DNA from: Clostridiaceae bacterium
GTDB taxonomy: Bacteria > Bacillota > Clostridia > Acetivibrionales > DUMB01
Direction of reading: 5' to 3'
Assembly (NCBI GenBank): GCA_012840085.1
Contig: DUMB01000011.1
Location: forward strand, 19,519 to 83,518
DNA: 64,000 nt
Below the pieces are notes generated by a model that made no database searches, was not told the DNA's origin, and saw nothing but the letters and a program-made list of their open reading frames with translations. The position numbers and the translations under genes are program-made. Positions 59,840 to 64,000 of this stretch are shown here, piece by piece; within the stretch, counting starts at the first letter, position 1; the number at the start of each line of letters is the position of its first letter.

Positions 59840-59903
59840 CAGAGTGAGACAGGGGACGGTTCCATGTCATATATGACATGGAACCGTCCCCTGTCTCACT
59901 CTG
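59840..59903. repeat. perfect 64-bp palindrome (32-bp arms, no spacer)
   Basis: CAGAGTGAGACAGGGGACGGTTCCATGTCATA | TATGACATGGAACCGTCCCCTGTCTCACTCTG; checked base by base. Confidence 0.95.
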
Positions 59904-60080
59904 CCATTTTCTTGTTCAGTAAAATATCCAACTATAAAAAGAAAATATTCTATTAAAAAAAGAACCCGTTACTATTATCATAAAATTACAATTCCTCAGC
60001 AAAATAATTTACGTTAATGCATGCAAGGTAATACAAATCATTTTATGCCGGTAGATGATAATAGATTTGAGGTGAATAAG

Positions 60081-61580
60081 TTGAGTGATGTTTTAGTTTT
60101 AATGGAAGGTATAGAAAAGACCTTTCCGGGTGTTCATGCGCTCAGGAACTGTAAGTTCGAGCTGCGTTCCGGTGAGGTACATGCCCTTGTCGGTGAAAAC
60201 GGTGCCGGAAAATCAACGCTGATGAAAATACTCGCAGGAGTATATTCGAAAGATGCAGGTCGAATCATCTATAAAGGCAAGGAAGTGGAAATCGCAAATA
60301 CAAAGGCTGCACAGGATCTGGGTATAAGCATTATTTTTCAGGAATTCAACCTGATACCCCATCTTACAGTTGCGCAGAATATTTTTATAGGGCGTGAGCC
60401 AAGGAAAGGCATAAGATTTATACTGAATGAGAAGGAAATTAACGAAAAAACACAACAGCTTCTGAATATGATGAACGTTGATATAGATCCCCGTTCAAAG
60501 GTTTCAGAACTTACCGTGGCAATGCAACAGATGGTTGAAATTGCCAAAGCCCTTTCCCTTAATTCAGAAGTGTTGATTATGGATGAACCGACAGCAGCAT
60601 TAACGGAATCAGAAATTGAGGAACTCTTTAGAATAATTGGTGACCTTAAGAAAAAGGGTGTTGGAATAATTTATATTTCACACCGTCTTGAGGAACTTGG
60701 CGTTATTTCAGACCGCATTACAGTTATGCGTGATGGTGAGTATATAGATACTGTAGCCACAAAAGATGTAACTACCGATCAAATAATAAAAATGATGGTA
60801 GGTAGAGAAATATACGTAACCTCAGAGGCCAACAGCGAAAGCTCCAAAAATGAAGTTGTCCTTGAAGTAAAGAATCTCAACAGAGGAAAAGCAATAAGAG
60901 ATGTAAGTTTTAAGCTTAGAAAAGGAGAGATTCTGGGGTTTGCAGGATTAATGGGCGCTGGGCGTACAGAAGTGGCACGTGCTATTTTCGGCGCAGACCC
61001 TATAGATTCCGGAGAAGTGTATATTAATGGCAATAAGGTCAATATAAAGCAGCCAATTGATGCGGTAAAGCATGGTATAGGTTATCTGTCCGAAGACAGA
61101 AAGCAATTTGGTTTGATGCTGGATTTAGATGTAGAAGTAAACACTGTAATTGCTTCACTTAAAAATTATTCTAAATTCGGATGGATAAATAAAAATAAAA
61201 CCCGCAGGGATGCAAATAAATGGATTGAAACGTTAAAAATAAAAACACCTAATCTCGAACAAAAAGTAAAAAACCTTTCAGGCGGTAATCAGCAAAAGGT
61301 AGTATTAGGAAAATGGCTTACGAGGGACTGTAATATCCTTATATTTGACGAACCTACCCGCGGTATTGACGTTGGAGCCAAAAGTGAAATATACAAGTTG
61401 ATGAACAAACTTGCAGCTGAAGGAAAATCAATTATAATGATATCCTCTGAGCTGCCGGAAATTCTTCGCATGAGTCATCGTGTGATTGTAATGTGTGAAG
61501 GACGCATAACCGGTGAATTAAGTTATGAAGAAGCTACCCAGGAACGCATTATGGAGTATGCTACCAGACGTTTGAAATAG
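60081..61580 (+). CDS. sugar ABC transporter ATP-binding protein (RbsA/MglA-like)
   Basis: [47 protein letters not shown] at 60081 after gaggtga (alternative ATG 60021). Confidence 0.94.
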   Translation: MSDVLVLMEGIEKTFPGVHALRNCKFELRSGEVHALVGENGAGKSTLMKILAGVYSKDAGRIIYKGKEVEIANTKAAQDLGISIIFQEFNLIPHLTVAQNIFIGREPRKGIRFILNEKEINEKTQQLLNMMNVDIDPRSKVSELTVAMQQMVEIAKALSLNSEVLIMDEPTAALTESEIEELFRIIGDLKKKGVGIIYISHRLEELGVISDRITVMRDGEYIDTVATKDVTTDQIIKMMVGREIYVTSEANSESSKNEVVLEVKNLNRGKAIRDVSFKLRKGEILGFAGLMGAGRTEVARAIFGADPIDSGEVYINGNKVNIKQPIDAVKHGIGYLSEDRKQFGLMLDLDVEVNTVIASLKNYSKFGWINKNKTRRDANKWIETLKIKTPNLEQKVKNLSGGNQQKVVLGKWLTRDCNILIFDEPTRGIDVGAKSEIYKLMNKLAAEGKSIIMISSELPEILRMSHRVIVMCEGRITGELSYEEATQERIMEYATRRLK

Positions 61581-61650
61581 TGTGCTAACTGGTTCATTTA
61601 TAAAAATAATGCTAATCTGGCAATACTCATTTTTTAGGAGGTAATTAACT

Positions 61651-62640
61651 ATGGGAAATAAAGGGGCAAAGGGCAGGTCTTTGATTCGTTCTGATGCTAC
61701 TCAAAAGATCATGGCATTTGGAAGTCTGATTGTATTAATTATTGTATTTTCACTGTCTAGTCCTAACTTCTTTAAATTCAGCAATATTGTATCAATTGTT
61801 CTTTCTACGGCAGTAAACGGAGTTCTTGCAGTGGGAGTCACTTTTGTCATTATTACCGGCGGCATTGATTTGTCAATTGGTACGACAATGACCTTTGCGT
61901 CTGTTATTGCCGGAGTATTAATATCATTTTGGAAACTACCGGTTATACTCGGAGTTCTTGGAGGATTGGCTACTGGTGTTTTGGTTGGATTGATCAGTGG
62001 AACGGTTATTTCAAAGATGAAATTGCCTCCATTCATTGCAACTCTGGGTATGATGATGATTACAAAAGGTCTTTCACTTGTCATATCAGGTACTAAACCT
62101 ATATATTTCAACGATGCAAAGGTTTATTCAAAGATTGCCATGGGTTCAGTTCTGGGAAAAATAATACCTGGATTCGATATTCCGAATGCAGTTGTCATAT
62201 TCCTGCTGATGTCAGTTGTGGCAAGTCTGATTTTGACAAAGACTTCACTGGGAAGATACAACTTTGCACTTGGCAGTAATGAAGAAGCGACAAGGCTTTC
62301 GGGTATAAATGTTGATAAGTGGAAGATAGCAATTTATTCACTGTCAGGACTGTTTTGTGGTATAGCAGGTATTCTGATGTCGTCAAGACTTAATTCTGCC
62401 CAGCCGGCTCTTGGACAGGGCTATGAACTTGAAGCGATTGCTGCAGTTGTTATAGGAGGAACATCCCTTAGCGGTGGCGAGGGTACAATTCTCGGTACAG
62501 TAATCGGTGCATTTATCATGAGTGTATTGACAAACGGACTTAGAATACTTTCCGTAAAACAGGAATGGCAGACTGTTGTAATTGGTATAGTAGTAATATT
62601 TGCGGTATATGCAGATTCTCTGCGCCGCAGAAAAAAATAA
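61651..62640 (+). CDS. sugar ABC transporter permease (RbsC-like)
   Basis: GGIDLSIGTTMTFASV, GSNEEATRLSGINVDKWK, AAVVIGGTSLSGGEGT. Confidence 0.93.
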   Translation: MGNKGAKGRSLIRSDATQKIMAFGSLIVLIIVFSLSSPNFFKFSNIVSIVLSTAVNGVLAVGVTFVIITGGIDLSIGTTMTFASVIAGVLISFWKLPVILGVLGGLATGVLVGLISGTVISKMKLPPFIATLGMMMITKGLSLVISGTKPIYFNDAKVYSKIAMGSVLGKIIPGFDIPNAVVIFLLMSVVASLILTKTSLGRYNFALGSNEEATRLSGINVDKWKIAIYSLSGLFCGIAGILMSSRLNSAQPALGQGYELEAIAAVVIGGTSLSGGEGTILGTVIGAFIMSVLTNGLRILSVKQEWQTVVIGIVVIFAVYADSLRRRKK

Positions 62641-62722
62641 TTCAACCACTAAATCAGGTATTGATACCTTTTTCAGGTATAAAATACAAATATAACAAAA
62701 TTAACAGTAAGGAGGATTCTTT

Positions 62723-63766
62723 ATGAAGAATTCAAAAAGAATAATTGCTTTACTTGTTGGAATGATGTTACTTGTAACATTGTTTGCTGGATGTGGAGGT
62801 TCTGAAAGTAAGAACCAGCAAGACAAGAATAACCAGAGTCAACAGGGCACAACAGGTGATGACAATAAGCAAGGTACAGCTGATAATTCAGGCAAAAGAC
62901 TCTATATTCCGGTAATATCCAAAGGATTCCAGCACCAATTCTGGCAGGCTGTTAAGCAGGGTGCTGAAAAAGCCGCTCAAGAATTTGATGTAGAAATAAC
63001 CTTTGAAGGACCTGAATCTGAATCACAGGTTGACAAGCAAATTGAAATGCTTGAAGCTGCTTTAAGCAAAAATCCGGACGCTATCTGTATTGCAGCTCTG
63101 GATAGCAAAGCTGTAATTCCATATCTCGAACAGGCTCAAGAGAAAGGAATACCTGTTGTTGGATTTGACTCCGGTGTTGAAAGCGACATTCCTGTAGCAA
63201 CTGCTGCTACTGATAATAAGGCAGCTGCAGCTGCAGCAGCTGATAAGATGGCTGAACTTATTGGCGGAGAAGGAGAAGTAGCTGTTATAGTTCATGACCA
63301 AACAAGTATCACAGGTGTTGACCGCCGTGACGGTTTTGTAAACCGCATAAAAGAAAAATATCCTAACATTAAAGTCGTTGACGTACAATATGGTGGAGGA
63401 GACCATCTGAAATCTACTGACCTTGCTAAAGCAATTATTCAGGCGCATCCAAATCTTAAAGGTTTCTTCGGAGCAAATGAAGGTTCTGCAGTTGGTGTTC
63501 TCAACGCAGTAGTTGAGTTAGGAAAAGAAAAGGACATAGTTGTTATTGGCTATGACGCAGGTAAACAGCTTAAAGATGCAGTTCGTAACGGAGTCATTGC
63601 CGGTGCAATATCTCAGGACCCTGTTGCTATAGGTTATGAAGCTGTAAAGGCAGCAGTTATGGCTGCAAGAGGCGAAAAAGTTGAGAAACTTATTGATACC
63701 GGATTCCACTGGTATGATAAGAGCAACATTGACTCTGAAGAACTCAAGCCTCTGTTGTATGACTAA
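62723..63766 (+). CDS. sugar ABC transporter substrate-binding lipoprotein (RbsB-like)
   Basis: Lipobox TLFAGCGG; VISKGFQHQFWQAVKQGAEKAAQEF; LKGFFGANEGSAVGV. Confidence 0.94.
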   Translation: MKNSKRIIALLVGMMLLVTLFAGCGGSESKNQQDKNNQSQQGTTGDDNKQGTADNSGKRLYIPVISKGFQHQFWQAVKQGAEKAAQEFDVEITFEGPESESQVDKQIEMLEAALSKNPDAICIAALDSKAVIPYLEQAQEKGIPVVGFDSGVESDIPVATAATDNKAAAAAAADKMAELIGGEGEVAVIVHDQTSITGVDRRDGFVNRIKEKYPNIKVVDVQYGGGDHLKSTDLAKAIIQAHPNLKGFFGANEGSAVGVLNAVVELGKEKDIVVIGYDAGKQLKDAVRNGVIAGAISQDPVAIGYEAVKAAVMAARGEKVEKLIDTGFHWYDKSNIDSEELKPLLYD

Positions 63767-63834
63767 TTTGAATGTACTCTCTTAGATGGTTGCAAAATGT
63801 ACAGATAAAATATAAAAATTTATAAATTTTCTGT

Positions 63835-63877
63835 AAAGACATTCCTGCTCAGTGAAACTGAGTTTGGAATGTCTTTT
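63835..63877 (+). terminator. intrinsic terminator of the ABC operon
   Basis: AAAGACATTCC-tgCTCAGTgaaACTGAGttt-GGAATGTCTTTT. Confidence 0.85.
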
Positions 63878-63879
63878 GC

Positions 63880-64000
<121 letters not shown>

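Overview
A 64 kb chromosomal segment that looks like a low-GC Firmicute of clostridial type. That is inferred from gene content: PFOR, hybrid-cluster protein, YesMN-type two-component systems, LysM-GH18 spore-type hydrolases, a DUF3787-like small protein and strong GGAGG ribosome-binding sites. I called about 53 protein genes. They are mostly housekeeping or metabolic: ZIP transporter, sn-glycerol-1-phosphate dehydrogenase, two ECF sigma/anti-sigma modules, hcp-ferredoxin with a divergent Crp/Fnr regulator, PFOR, citrate synthase, Pit/DUF47, TrkAH, MsrAB, ChrA pair, TopB, EngB, acyl-CoA ligase and phosphomannomutase. There are two RbsABC/MglABC-like sugar ABC loci. One is LacI-regulated with a UroD-like protein and a GH38 alpha-mannosidase. 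The other is linked to a YesMN two-component system and an extra membrane-anchored binding protein. No complete CRISPR, prophage or classical defence island is visible. The most interesting material is non-coding: (i) locus-specific degenerate tandem repeats that recur at gene 3' ends, several including the stop codon or last codons; (ii) a three-copy ~101-bp MITE-like element with TTGTTGTGCC/GGYACAACAA terminal inverted repeats; (iii) a dispersed GGGGAC(A/G)GTTC hairpin family including a perfect 64-bp palindrome; (iv) the 5' end of an apparent group IIC intron inserted just after an intrinsic terminator, truncated by the window edge; (v) two strong stem-loops bracketing a solute-binding-protein gene; (vi) two small genes on the minus strand supported by local signals, one of them absent from the ORF track. 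All family assignments come from reading the translated sequences, with no database search.
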